Source: Algoriphagus locisalis
GTDB lineage: Bacteria; Bacteroidota; Bacteroidia; Cytophagales; Cyclobacteriaceae
DNA length: 64,000 nt
Assembly (NCBI RefSeq): GCF_900116615.1
Contig: NZ_FPBF01000001.1
Coordinates: 62,001-126,000 of the forward strand
Direction of reading: 5' to 3'
In this document: piece after piece, positions 18,648-27,169 of the stretch
Position numbering within the stretch: the first letter of the stretch is position 1
How the letters are laid out: every line of letters starts with the position of its first letter
The notes under the pieces: generated by a model
Told to the model about the DNA's origin: nothing
The model's input: the letters and a program-made list of their open reading frames with translations, nothing else
Databases searched by the model: none
Program-made: the position numbers and the translations under genes

Positions 18648-19601
18648 TCACTGGGGGTTATGTATTTTGATAGATGCTGTGATTTCAGTTTCTCTATTGG
18701 TCAGGTATCCTATGGATTGGATTACATCTTCCAGGCTTTTGTTTTTAAACTGACCGGTGATTTTAATTTGATAAAGACTCGAATCGGTCACGGCTAAATC
18801 TGCGTCGTACCATCTTTCCAGGGAATGGATTACCTGAGAGAAATCCGTCTGGCTGAAATGCAATACTTTTTCCCTCCAGAACACAGGATCCTCAGAATCC
18901 CGGACTGAATAGCTTTGGGAGGTTTTATCTAGGGTAAGCAGCTGTCCTTGGGTAAGCTTTTCTACTATTTCCTCACTTGCTTGAAGAAAGGAAACTTTTA
19001 CAGTCCCTTCTGTGACAGCAATCGCTATGGAGTTGTCTTCCGAATAAGAATTGACATTGAAGGCCGTGCCTATAACCAGAATGTTAATGTCTTGGGTCTG
19101 GATTTCAAAGGGATGGATTTTGTCTTTAGCTACTTGGAAGAAAGCCTCACCTTCTAACCTTACCGCTCGTTTGACCTGATTCTCAAAAGGAAATTGCTCC
19201 AGTTTGGAGGCTACATTCAGGCTTACTTCAGATCCGTCAGGCAAGGTAAGATTGCGTTGCTCTCCTTGCGCAGTTTGGTAGGATATCACTTCCTGTTGGC
19301 TGGAGTTCTGAAGGAAATTAAAGATCGCAACTCCCATACAAATCAAAAGAATCACGGTTGCCGCAATTTTGGGATAGTTGGCAACAAAAGTCTTCTCCGC
19401 TTTGGGCTTTTGTGTGACAGTTGGCTCAGGATAAGCTTTGGCGATTGTTTTTTCAAAATTTGATTTTAGTACTTCAGAATAGACCTGACTAACAGCTTTA
19501 TCGTCCAATCCTGTCAGGAATTGATCAAACTCAGTTTTGCTCATAGTCCCCTCCAGATAGTTCTCTACCAGTAGTTTGATCTCTTTTTTTGACCGATCCA
19601 T
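18648..19601 (-). CDS. FecR-family anti-sigma factor
   Basis: A 317-residue inner-membrane anti-sigma regulator. The cytoplasmic N-part (1-77) should hold the ECF sigma factor. A single transmembrane helix lies at ~78-97 (KIAATVILLICMGVAIFNFL). The FecR domain spans ~108-205 (TLPDGSEVSLNVASKLEQFP, VRLEGEAFFQVAKD, FNVNSYSEDNSIAIAVTEG). A C-terminal domain of DUF4974 type at ~240-310 (FSQVIHSLERWYDADLAV) contacts the STN domain of SusC. It is the first gene of the fecR-susC-susD operon. No sigma gene is adjacent on its 5' side, which is unusual; the likely partner is the sigma gene at 12433. Confidence 0.94.
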   Translation of the reverse strand: MDRSKKEIKLLVENYLEGTMSKTEFDQFLTGLDDKAVSQVYSEVLKSNFEKTIAKAYPEPTVTQKPKAEKTFVANYPKIAATVILLICMGVAIFNFLQNSSQQEVISYQTAQGEQRNLTLPDGSEVSLNVASKLEQFPFENQVKRAVRLEGEAFFQVAKDKIHPFEIQTQDINILVIGTAFNVNSYSEDNSIAIAVTEGTVKVSFLQASEEIVEKLTQGQLLTLDKTSQSYSVRDSEDPVFWREKVLHFSQTDFSQVIHSLERWYDADLAVTDSSLYQIKITGQFKNKSLEDVIQSIGYLTNRETEITASIKIHNPQ

Positions 19602-19883
19602 TATTACTTGCCTAATTAGAATTCAGCAGTTATCCTGCCTATGTTTTATATTCTAATGACTTGAGAATGGTAAAAGGGACTAGTCTTATCGCATTATCAA
19701 AAAGTTAAAGATTTGTGAAGCGGATTTCAGGAAGAGGAATGTGAAAACCCTATTTTGGGGCTACTATAGGCAGGGAAAACCGGCTATCCCATTTCACAAA
19801 AGGGTAATGTTTGATTCATGGTAAGAATAAGTAGGTAATCTAATATTGCACAAATCTTAAAAATCAATCAGAAAGCTATACAT

Positions 19884-21287
19884 ATGATTAGGAAGCAACA
19901 GCAAGACACACCTGGAAGAAGGTCATTTTTGAAAAACTCAGTAATGGTCAGTATAGGCTTCATGGGACTTAGGTCTTTTGGTGCATCTGCCTTTGCAGGA
20001 AATATTCCCTCAGTTTATGACCAATACGGCCCGCTGCTGCCAGATCCAAAAGGTATTTTCAATCTTCCCAAAGGCTTTTCCTATAAAATCATATCCAGAT
20101 CGGGAGAACTGATGGATGACGGATTCGTGTCTCCAGGACGTAATGATGCCATGGCAGCCTTCAGTGCCAAAGACGGGAAAGTCTGGGTTATCAGAAATCA
20201 CGAAATCTCATCCGATGATCCGGAAAATGGGCCATTTGGATTGGATAATTCCAAGCTTCAGGAGCTGGCCGAATCTGATATTTATGATCGGGGCTTTGGC
20301 AAGAATCCGAGTTTGGGAGGCACTACAACGTTTTTGTTCAATGAGGATACTCAGGAAATGGAATACCAGTACCTCTCATTAGCCGGGACGATCAGGAATT
20401 GTGCTGGTGGCCCCACTCCCTGGAATTCCTGGCTTACCTGTGAAGAGACTTTTGACAGCAAGTTGGAAGGAGTCAATGAACATAATCATGGGTACGTGTT
20501 TGAAGTGCCTCTGTCTGATCAAGCGGTTTTGGCTGAGCCAGTGCCAATAAAGGCGATGGGGAGATTTAACCATGAAGCAGTAGCAGTGGACCCGGACAGT
20601 GGCTTTGTGTATCTCACCGAAGATCGGGGGGATGGACTTATTTACCGGTTTATCCCAAGAGAGCAGGGGAATTTTCGGGCAGGAGGAAAGCTTCAGGCAC
20701 TCAGTATTAAAGGTCAAAAAGGATTTGATACAAGAAACTGGGATTTGCAGACAATGAGCACAGGGAATAAGCTTGAAGTGGAATGGATAGACCTGGAAAA
20801 TACGGATCCAGAGGAAGACGATCTGAGATTAAGAGGCTTTGATCAGGGGGCAGCACGGTTTGCCAGGGGAGAAGGCATGTGGTATGGAAATGATGAAGTG
20901 TATTTTGCCTGTACCAATGGAGGGAAAGCCAAGCAGGGTCAGGTGTTTCGGTACATTGCCTCTGGAAAGGAGAAAATGGGTAATGAAAAAGCAGGAGGAC
21001 ACCTGGAGCTTTTTGCCGAACCTAATGATAAAAATATCTTAAGAGCCTGTGATAACCTGACTGTAGCGCCTTGGGGAGATGTGATCCTTTGCGAGGATAA
21101 TTCTGATCCACGGTTGGTCGGGATTACGCCAAAAGGTGAAATCTATCACCTCGGCCTGAATGTAGGTTACAAATCCGAGTTGACTGGCGCATGTTTTTCC
21201 CCAAGTGGTAAAACCCTGTTTGTTAACATCCAACATGCGGGGCTTACTTTGGCGATTACAGGGCCTTGGCAGGCTAGCCGAGCTTAA
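19884..21287 (+). CDS. PhoX-like (DUF839) phosphatase with Tat signal
   Basis: A 467-residue protein of the DUF839/PhoX family, whose characterised members are secreted Ca/Fe alkaline phosphatases. The N-terminus carries a twin-arginine signal (GRRSFLKNS with R12 and R13, then a hydrophobic stretch), so it is exported folded with its metal cofactor. The body shows GGTTTFLF, CAGGPTPWNSWLTCEET, GRFNHEAVAVDP, YLTEDRGDGLIYRFIP and ILRACDNLTVAPWGDVILCEDN, all typical of the PhoX beta-propeller. It is divergent from fecR (282 bases between starts), on the same strand as a second phosphoesterase. Phosphatase activity is inferred from the family. Confidence 0.88.
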   Translation: MIRKQQQDTPGRRSFLKNSVMVSIGFMGLRSFGASAFAGNIPSVYDQYGPLLPDPKGIFNLPKGFSYKIISRSGELMDDGFVSPGRNDAMAAFSAKDGKVWVIRNHEISSDDPENGPFGLDNSKLQELAESDIYDRGFGKNPSLGGTTTFLFNEDTQEMEYQYLSLAGTIRNCAGGPTPWNSWLTCEETFDSKLEGVNEHNHGYVFEVPLSDQAVLAEPVPIKAMGRFNHEAVAVDPDSGFVYLTEDRGDGLIYRFIPREQGNFRAGGKLQALSIKGQKGFDTRNWDLQTMSTGNKLEVEWIDLENTDPEEDDLRLRGFDQGAARFARGEGMWYGNDEVYFACTNGGKAKQGQVFRYIASGKEKMGNEKAGGHLELFAEPNDKNILRACDNLTVAPWGDVILCEDNSDPRLVGITPKGEIYHLGLNVGYKSELTGACFSPSGKTLFVNIQHAGLTLAITGPWQASRA

Positions 21288-21310
21288 TTTTTCTAGTTGG
21301 GATAAGGCTA

Positions 21311-21352
21311 GTGTAACTACTATGAATTCTCTAGTAGTTGCACTGCTTTCTT
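21311..21352 (+). terminator. Hairpin after the PhoX-like gene
   Basis: GTGTAACTACTA (21311-21322) pairs at 11 of 12 positions with TAGTAGTTGCAC (21332-21343). The sequence after it (TGCTTTCTT) is only moderately T-rich. It is probably a weak terminator or an attenuator between the two phosphoesterase genes, 35 bases before the next start. Confidence 0.5.
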
Positions 21353-21386
21353 AAAAGTTTTCCATTACTCATTTCTATCCGGTTTC

Positions 21387-22379
21387 ATGCTATATAAAAT
21401 AGCTTCCTTCCTACTTTTAACCGTATTCTTCAACACAGCTCTGGCGCAGAATAAACCCATACTTTCCTTCAATGCTGGTGGAGATTTTAAAATTGTTCAG
21501 TTTACAGATACACATATAGATATTCCAGGGAATAAAAATAGGGATGTCTTTGAAATAGTAAGGGGCATTATTTTAGAAGAAAGACCCGATCTGGTTGTAT
21601 TGACCGGCGATGTAGTGACCCAGGATGACCCCATTCAGGCATATCAGTTGTTTGAAGATCTTTTTGCAGAATTTAGTATTCCTTGGGTCGTTGCTTTTGG
21701 TAACCATGATTCCCAGCATAATGCCAGTAGAGTAGAAATTGCCAACTTTCTGGCTGAATTTCCTCATTGCCTCAATGCCGACAAAGAAGAGACATATGGT
21801 AATTCAAATTTTGTGTTGACGATTGCCGGAGAGGAATCCAAAGAGGAAGCGCTGATCTATATCATGGATTCCAACAGCAACAGTACCTTACAGCCACAAG
21901 TAGGAGGATATGGATGGTTTGACTTTTCACAAGTACAGTGGTATAGGGAAAAGAGTAAGGGATTTACTGAGGTTAACAGGGGAAATCCTTTGCCGGCGCT
22001 GGCATTTTTTCATATTCCGCTGCCAGAATATGCACAAGCCTGGAGCAATGAAACCAATCCAGCCATAGGTGTAAAAAATGAGGAGGAATGTAGCCCGGAA
22101 ATAAATACGGGTATGTTTGCAGCCATGCTGGAAGCCGGAGATGTCATGGGTACTTTTGTAGGCCATGACCATATCAACGATTACATAGGGGTACACCATG
22201 GCATTGCATTAGCCTACGGCCGGGTGACCAAAATGATGAAAAACTTAGAGGAGGATCCATTGGCAGGAGGAAGAGTGATTGTGATAAAAGAAGGTAAGCG
22301 GGAATTTGAAACATGGATACGGGATATGAATGGATTGAAGGAGCTTGAAGTCAAATGGCCTAATTCATTTGTGAACTGA
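21387..22379 (+). CDS. Exported calcineurin-like metallophosphoesterase
   Basis: A 330-residue phosphoesterase with a signal peptide (KIASFLLLTVFFNTALAQ). Metal-binding blocks are VQFTDTHID (D41, H43), VVLTGDVVTQD (D75), AFGNHDSQ (N106, H107), FFHIPLPE and FVGHDHINDY. The arrangement resembles the phosphohydrolase/DevT-like group also found in fungal phosphatases. It follows the PhoX-like phosphatase by 99 bases with a hairpin between them. It is the last member of the phosphorus-themed block. Natural substrate unknown. Confidence 0.9.
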   Translation: MLYKIASFLLLTVFFNTALAQNKPILSFNAGGDFKIVQFTDTHIDIPGNKNRDVFEIVRGIILEERPDLVVLTGDVVTQDDPIQAYQLFEDLFAEFSIPWVVAFGNHDSQHNASRVEIANFLAEFPHCLNADKEETYGNSNFVLTIAGEESKEEALIYIMDSNSNSTLQPQVGGYGWFDFSQVQWYREKSKGFTEVNRGNPLPALAFFHIPLPEYAQAWSNETNPAIGVKNEEECSPEINTGMFAAMLEAGDVMGTFVGHDHINDYIGVHHGIALAYGRVTKMMKNLEEDPLAGGRVIVIKEGKREFETWIRDMNGLKELEVKWPNSFVN

Positions 22380-22639
22380 GTAAATCACCCTTTATCCAGC
22401 CCCGTCCAGGACGTTTCATTTTAAGATTCCCTGGCTAAGAATTTAACGCATGAGCAAAGGTTTTAATTGAATGGCATCAGATAATACCTCATCAAGGCTA
22501 TAGCCCTTGTTCCCCTAATAGCCTGTCCCAATGTTAAGTTTTTGCTTTAAATGAAAACTTAATATTAACAATAGGGGTCATATCTATACATTTACATCAT
22601 AGTAAATTAACAATGAGGTACTTTTAATCAAGTAATAAA

Positions 22640-23029
22640 ATGGTAGAAAATAACAATTCGGGGACTAAGGATCAGGGTAGCAATAAAGAATCTGATCTGG
22701 CAGGTACTGCTCAGAAAACTAGTTCTAGTGCACCTGATAAAACAATAAAGGGAGAAGTGGAAGGAGAAATAGCGAAGGTTCAAAGCACGGATAAATCAGA
22801 AAAAAGTGCCAAAGATCTAAAGGGATCAAAGAAGCAGCTAGACAAAGCCAAGAAAAAAGAGAAAACCGAGAAAAAAGGCAAAGACAAGGACAAAAAGAAG
22901 GAGAAGGATAAGAAAGCCAAGAAAAAAGCAGCGAAAAAGAAAAAGCTGAAAGCCAAAAAGGAGAAAGCGCAAAAGAAGCTGAAGGAAAAAAAGGCCAAGA
23001 AAAAAGCTGCTCAAAAAAAGAAGAAGTAG
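22640..23029 (+). CDS. Small lysine-rich protein with a histone-H1-like tail
   Basis: A 129-residue protein of two parts. The first ~55 residues are polar and low in hydrophobics (NNNSGTKDQGSNKESDLAG). The rest is almost only K with A, E, D and L (for example KAKKKAAKKKKLKAKKEKAQ). No membrane segment or signal is present. Such tails bind nucleic acid or polyphosphate in other proteins, and the pattern resembles bacterial histone-H1-like proteins; this is inference from composition alone. It has its own terminator at 23052, so it is a single-gene unit. The repetitive coding sequence could also evolve quickly by slippage. Confidence 0.65.
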   Translation: MVENNNSGTKDQGSNKESDLAGTAQKTSSSAPDKTIKGEVEGEIAKVQSTDKSEKSAKDLKGSKKQLDKAKKKEKTEKKGKDKDKKKEKDKKAKKKAAKKKKLKAKKEKAQKKLKEKKAKKKAAQKKKK

Positions 23030-23051
23030 CCTTAAGCCGGATAATTTTAGG

Positions 23052-23084
23052 AAAATCGAAACGTTGTGTTTCGATTTTTTTTTA
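23052..23084 (+). terminator. Terminator of the lysine-rich gene
   Basis: AAAATCGAAAC (23052-23062) pairs perfectly with GTTTCGATTTT (23068-23078) around a 5-base loop and runs into a T9 tract. It lies 23 bases after the stop. Confidence 0.88.
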
Positions 23085-23148
23085 TCTAACAGAAGATTAA
23101 CATAGGCTTAGCCTATTCTATTTCAGTGGGGTTTACTTTCGGGGGTAA

Positions 23149-24690
23149 ATGATCCCCCTCAAACTTGAATCTTGGATGCTATTGGCCTTTGGCTTATTCA
23201 CTGCCTTTTGGGGCTTGGATTCCTTTAGTATTTATATTTTAGATGAAGCCAAAAATGCGGAAGCAGCCAGGGAAATGTGGGAAAATGCTTCCTGGTTTTT
23301 TCCTACCTTCAATGGGGAACCCCGATACGATAAGCCACCTTTGCACTATTTTTTCTTTGGTATTGCATACAAGTTATTTGGGGTGAACGCATTTGCTGCC
23401 AGGTTCTTTCCAGCATTGGCGGGTTGGGTCTGCGGTCTTTTGATTTTCTTCCGAGTTCGGGAGCGATTTGGGGAAAAGGAAGCGGGTTGGGCTTATGTCG
23501 GGTTGATTGCCTCTTTGCAATGGGGCATTCAGTTTCGTTTGGCTGTTCCGGATCCTTTTTTGATTTTATTTCTTACCGCTTGTATTTTGAAACTGGAGGC
23601 TTTTTTCCAAGACGAGCAACATCCCAAAAAGCACCTGCGTCTGGCATCTGTTTATCTGGCGTTGGCTTTTTTAAGCAAAGGGCCTGTAGCATTGGTGTTA
23701 GTAGCAGGGACAGGTCTGGGGTACCTACTTTTGCAGCGCAAATCCCCACAATCCCTTTGGAAAAGGATGCTGGATCCCATGTCGGTTTTGTTATTCTGCG
23801 GGATTGCCTTGCCCTGGTATTTTTTGGTTTACTATCATTATGGAGGTGAGTGGCTCAGTCAGTTTGTTTTTAAACACAATATTTCCAGGTTTTCCCAACC
23901 CATGGAGGGACATGGTGGGCCTTTTTATTTGCCATTTTTGTTCGCACTTGGCGGTTTTTTTCCTGCTTCCCTGTTCTTGTTTTTACCATGGAGGGGACGT
24001 TTCAGAAAGTTGACTTCTCAACCGCTCCTTCTGATTTCTCTGGTATATATTGGGATCACGTTATGCTTTTTCTCGCTATCCAGCACCAAACTGCCAGGTT
24101 ATATAGCTCCTGCATTTCCATTTATGGCAGTGCTGTTGGGATGGCAGGTTAAAGGAATCAAGAAACTTAAGGGGGTTTTCGTCACTAATCTACTGATAGG
24201 AGTTATGCTGATGGCCGTTCCAGTTGTGATCTTTTTTGGCAGGGATCTACAGTTGCTCTATTTGGGAGAAGAACTTTCGGTACCCCTGTTTGCGCTACTT
24301 TTGGCTTTTGTTTTAGGTGCATTCCTCTGGCGTCAAAACCCTTGGCGAAGCTTCCTTTCTTTGGCTTTGGGGTATGGGGTGTTAAGACTTTTACTTTTCA
24401 CAGAGATCCTTCCATTGCTAGACCGACAGAATCCAGTCGTGCTCTCCATGCCTTACCTGGAAACTAGCGAAGAGGTGGTTTATTGGGGAAGTTTCAATCC
24501 CGCCTTTCCACTTCAACTGCAGAAAACAATCCCCGCCTGGGTCCCAGATGAAAATAGTGACGCTATCATCATCACGGATGCGAAGCATTTAGAATCATTT
24601 CCTGCTCAATTTCAGGAGATTTTCAGGGCGAAGGATCCTTTTGAAAACAAGGAAACAGTCCTGATCAGGCAGATGCCCGTCTTGCCGTAA
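23149..24690 (+). CDS. ArnT-like/GT39-family membrane glycosyltransferase
   Basis: A 513-residue polytopic inner-membrane protein of the PMT/ArnT glycosyltransferase group, which moves a sugar from a polyprenyl-phosphate donor to lipid or protein in the periplasm. The first periplasmic loop carries the conserved acidic pair (ILDEAKNAEAAREMW, D32/E33) followed by FNGEPRYDKPPLHYFF. About eleven hydrophobic segments follow. The last ~90 residues form a soluble domain. Its 3' end overlaps by 26 bases with the oppositely oriented PAP2 gene. ArnT releases polyprenyl phosphate, so a PAP2 neighbour makes sense. Acceptor unknown; lipid A is the best-known one for the family. Confidence 0.87.
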   Translation: MIPLKLESWMLLAFGLFTAFWGLDSFSIYILDEAKNAEAAREMWENASWFFPTFNGEPRYDKPPLHYFFFGIAYKLFGVNAFAARFFPALAGWVCGLLIFFRVRERFGEKEAGWAYVGLIASLQWGIQFRLAVPDPFLILFLTACILKLEAFFQDEQHPKKHLRLASVYLALAFLSKGPVALVLVAGTGLGYLLLQRKSPQSLWKRMLDPMSVLLFCGIALPWYFLVYYHYGGEWLSQFVFKHNISRFSQPMEGHGGPFYLPFLFALGGFFPASLFLFLPWRGRFRKLTSQPLLLISLVYIGITLCFFSLSSTKLPGYIAPAFPFMAVLLGWQVKGIKKLKGVFVTNLLIGVMLMAVPVVIFFGRDLQLLYLGEELSVPLFALLLAFVLGAFLWRQNPWRSFLSLALGYGVLRLLLFTEILPLLDRQNPVVLSMPYLETSEEVVYWGSFNPAFPLQLQKTIPAWVPDENSDAIIITDAKHLESFPAQFQEIFRAKDPFENKETVLIRQMPVLP

Positions 24691-25370
24691 GCTGTTGTTT
24701 GATTCTGTGAATTCGGGTTTTGGAGGGCTTTGTTTTGAATAGGGATTTTCGGAAGATTTTTTTTGAAAAATACCGAAGTGTAAGTTCTCTCGCTACCCAG
24801 GTACAACTTATTCCAACCAGAGATCCAACTAAAACATCGATATAAAAGTGTTGCATCAAATAAACTCTACTGAATGCAACCAGAAGTCCTGTGAGCAAAA
24901 ATGCATGTTTTTAGTATTCGGTCTTTGTGAAAAATGATCATTAACCCCGCTGAAATCCCCATGGCAGTGGCTGTATGTCCTGAAGGAAAAGAGTTCCAAT
25001 GGTGCAGGTTTAACCCAGGAACCTGGTAAAAGTCTATTCCTTGGAGGTATTCAACTGGCCTTGGCATGCCTTTGAATAGTCCCTGCTTACAAATACTTAT
25101 AACTATCCCTTGCAGGAGCGCGCTGATGCACATAAATATTCCATAGGATAATCGCTTCAAGGTTAAGATGGGAATCAGCCATAAAAACAAAATTCCATCG
25201 CCTAGATTGGTCCAGTATAGAAAGAAAAAATCAAGAACGGGATGGTGAAACTGGTTGGTCCATAGCTCCAAATTTCCTTTGGGCAATAGAGAAACAAACA
25301 GGGTAATAGGGATCAGGCTGTAAACCAGAATTCTTTGTGCTTGACAAATCCTATTTTTTTTCCTTTTCAT
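24665..25370 (-). pseudogene. PAP2-family membrane phosphatase, interrupted by a frameshift
   Basis: A PAP2 (type 2 phosphatidic acid phosphatase) reading frame split in two. The first part, from ATG 25370, encodes several membrane helices, the motif region FKGMPRP and FPSGHTATAMG. It then goes out of frame. The second part in another frame gives AFLLTGLLVAF and the third motif SRVYLMQHFYIDVLVG. The total of 706 bases is one more than a multiple of three, and the junction falls on an A5 run (plus-strand T5 at 24908-24912). One extra A explains it and would restore a 234-residue protein. This is either a real mutation, which removes the catalytic His of motif 3, or a sequencing error. Confidence 0.8.
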
Positions 25371-25554
25371 CGTAAGGCAAGATAGAATCCCTCTATTTCC
25401 TTAGGAATTACAGCATGTCAATTGATTTTTATGTTTTAGAATTAAATATTAGGCAGAGATTAAAAAAAGAATGAAGGTTGAATTTGTTATTTAACAGAAG
25501 GCTAAAGTTTATCGCCTGCTTTCCGGCTTTTTATGAGGTAACCCAAACTGTGCA

Positions 25555-25720
25555 ATGATTCTGAAAGCATTTCAATCTGAGATCATAAACAATCACAATG
25601 CCTCAAAAAGGAACAGGATTATTTACTTTTTCCGGAGACTTTCAAGTTAGCTAATGCTATTTTCCTCGGTATTTTTAGACCTCTTCGGGAGATCAAGAAT
25701 TCACTTTCATAATTCAGCTT
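25555..25720 (+). pseudogene. Second remnant of the conjugative coupling protein C-terminus
   Basis: From 25555 the frame reads MILKAFQSEIINNHNA, matching the remnant at 1656 (MALKAFHSEIINDNNA) at most positions. One base is missing (GCCTC against GCCCTC in the other copy). After correcting this, the match continues as LKKEQDY...PE...KL..AI up to about 25720. The DNA of the two copies is clearly homologous but diverged, and the lesions differ, so they decayed independently. The rest of the 454-base gap (25371-25824) shows no credible gene. Confidence 0.6.
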
Positions 25721-25824
25721 TTTAATCCTCAACCAAAGAACACCCGGATATAGAATGGTTACTCTTCCGTGACTTTTTTGTGATACCCTAAGGGCAATTT
25801 TGGGTAAACCAAAACCTAACAATC

Positions 25825-26274
25825 ATGAAAAAAGTATTGATCCTCTTTTATGTAGCCTTTTTAGGCTTAGTCTCTTGCTCTGATGACAATGATCCGGTTA
25901 CCATTGATCCCACCCGGCCTACCGGAACTCTAAGTGTAGCCCGAAGTGGTAGCTTTATTGATCAAAATAGTGCCGGATCAATGGGTACCGCCAGTATCGG
26001 GACAGATACCGAAGGCAAGGAATTCTTACAATTAAGTCAGGACTTCAATACGGCACTGGCTACAGGTACTGTCACGGTTTATCTTTCTACATCTTCCACT
26101 TTCATGGCAGATCCCGGAAATGGAAATCCGGATTTATTGGTATTAGGGCCAGTGAGAATGGCTGGCGAGAATTTCTTTGCCATTCCCGCAGGAATGAATA
26201 CTGCAAAATACTCTCACGTACTTTTATGGTGCGGTTCAGTAGGTATTCCTTTTGGAAATGCTCCTCTGCTCTAA
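25825..26274 (+). CDS. DM13-domain lipoprotein
   Basis: A 149-residue lipoprotein (lipobox GLVSC, Cys18). The mature part fits the DM13 domain: GTLSVARSGSFIDQNSAGSM, a long beta-rich middle with VTVYLSTSS, then KYSHVLLWCGSVGIPFGNAPLL with the hallmark tryptophan-cysteine pair. DM13 has been proposed to act in electron transfer or haem-linked redox chemistry, with the conserved Cys as a key residue; direct evidence in bacteria is thin. It is the first of four tightly packed genes, overlapping the next one by 23 bases, and it has a paralogue at 27808. Confidence 0.8.
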   Translation: MKKVLILFYVAFLGLVSCSDDNDPVTIDPTRPTGTLSVARSGSFIDQNSAGSMGTASIGTDTEGKEFLQLSQDFNTALATGTVTVYLSTSSTFMADPGNGNPDLLVLGPVRMAGENFFAIPAGMNTAKYSHVLLWCGSVGIPFGNAPLL

Positions 26275-27169
26275 TAGCCAGGTGGTACCCAATAACAAAG
26301 TACGCGCTAAACTCAAGGCCATAAGCCTTGGGTTTATGTGCTTGTGTTCATTTGAAATTGCGGCACAAAGTGGGTGGACGAAAGAGAAAACGGAAGGGTT
26401 CTATCAACTGGGGTTTCAGACTATGAAATCTGACAATTACTATGCTTTGAATGGTGAGAAACTTGAAACCAACCAATTCTCCCAACAATCATTGGTCTTT
26501 TATGGGGAATACGGAGTGACTGACAAATTCAACATTATTGCTAATTGGCCTCTTCAAACCTGGAATGGGTTTGAAACTACTGAAACGGTGGGTGGGCTTG
26601 GGGATTTACGTTTGGAGTTTAAACATGCACTGCTTAAAAAGTATTTTCCGCTAAGTATTTCTGTTGCTCCAGAGCTCCCTATTGGCAAAGCCAACCACTT
26701 TGCCCAAAGCATCGTCAATGACTTCGAGCAAATCAACCTGCCGTCTGGAGACGGGGAATTTAACGTTTGGAGCACTTTGGCTTCTTCGTTTGCACTGCCG
26801 AACATCCCATTTTATGGGAATATTTTCACCAGCTATAATTTCAGAACAGAATACGAGGGGATTTCCTTTTCCGATCAATTTGCTTTAGGTGCTGAGATCG
26901 GCTACCATATCTCTGGTTTTGTTTGGGTAAATGCACGATTAAACGCATTAAAGTCAGTGGACAATATAGCCGTCGCGACGGATTTTGTACGTGGCGACGG
27001 TTCAGAATACACCAGCTATAGTTTTGGTGCGGCTGTTCCTGTCTATAAAAACATTCAAGTGAATTTGAACTACCGGAATTTCAACGACTGGATCTACTCC
27101 AGGAAAAATATCTATTCCTCAGGTGTATTCAGCCTAGGAGTTTACTATGAATATAAACCAAAGAAATAA
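26252..27169 (+). CDS. Outer-membrane beta-barrel protein in the DM13 operon
   Basis: A 305-residue protein with a late signal sequence (LKAISLGFMCLCSFEIAAQ, residues ~21-39), followed by many alternating strands rich in aromatic residues (FYQLGFQTM, LVFYGEYGVTDKFNIIANWPLQTW, SLGVYYEYKPKK). This fits a small outer-membrane barrel like those called transporter or DUF-type porins, which I cannot name further. The start overlaps the DM13 lipoprotein gene by 23 bases, so translation is coupled. An ATG at 26336 would cut the signal. The stop shares a base with the Crp/Fnr start. Confidence 0.72.
   Translation: MEMLLCSNSQVVPNNKVRAKLKAISLGFMCLCSFEIAAQSGWTKEKTEGFYQLGFQTMKSDNYYALNGEKLETNQFSQQSLVFYGEYGVTDKFNIIANWPLQTWNGFETTETVGGLGDLRLEFKHALLKKYFPLSISVAPELPIGKANHFAQSIVNDFEQINLPSGDGEFNVWSTLASSFALPNIPFYGNIFTSYNFRTEYEGISFSDQFALGAEIGYHISGFVWVNARLNALKSVDNIAVATDFVRGDGSEYTSYSFGAAVPVYKNIQVNLNYRNFNDWIYSRKNIYSSGVFSLGVYYEYKPKK

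Noticed and set aside
22780-22998. Phenylalanine-rich 72-codon frame on the minus strand
   Set aside because: It is the reverse of lysine codons (AAA/AAG become TTT/CTT) in the lysine-rich gene.
24908-24912. Programmed frameshifting in the PAP2 gene
   Set aside because: The A5 run needs a +1 shift and lacks a known slippery heptamer or stimulating structure; mutation or sequence error is simpler.
25619-25822. 67-codon minus-strand frame in the gap before the DM13 operon
   Set aside because: No recognisable family, and it overlaps the conjugative remnant read on the other strand.
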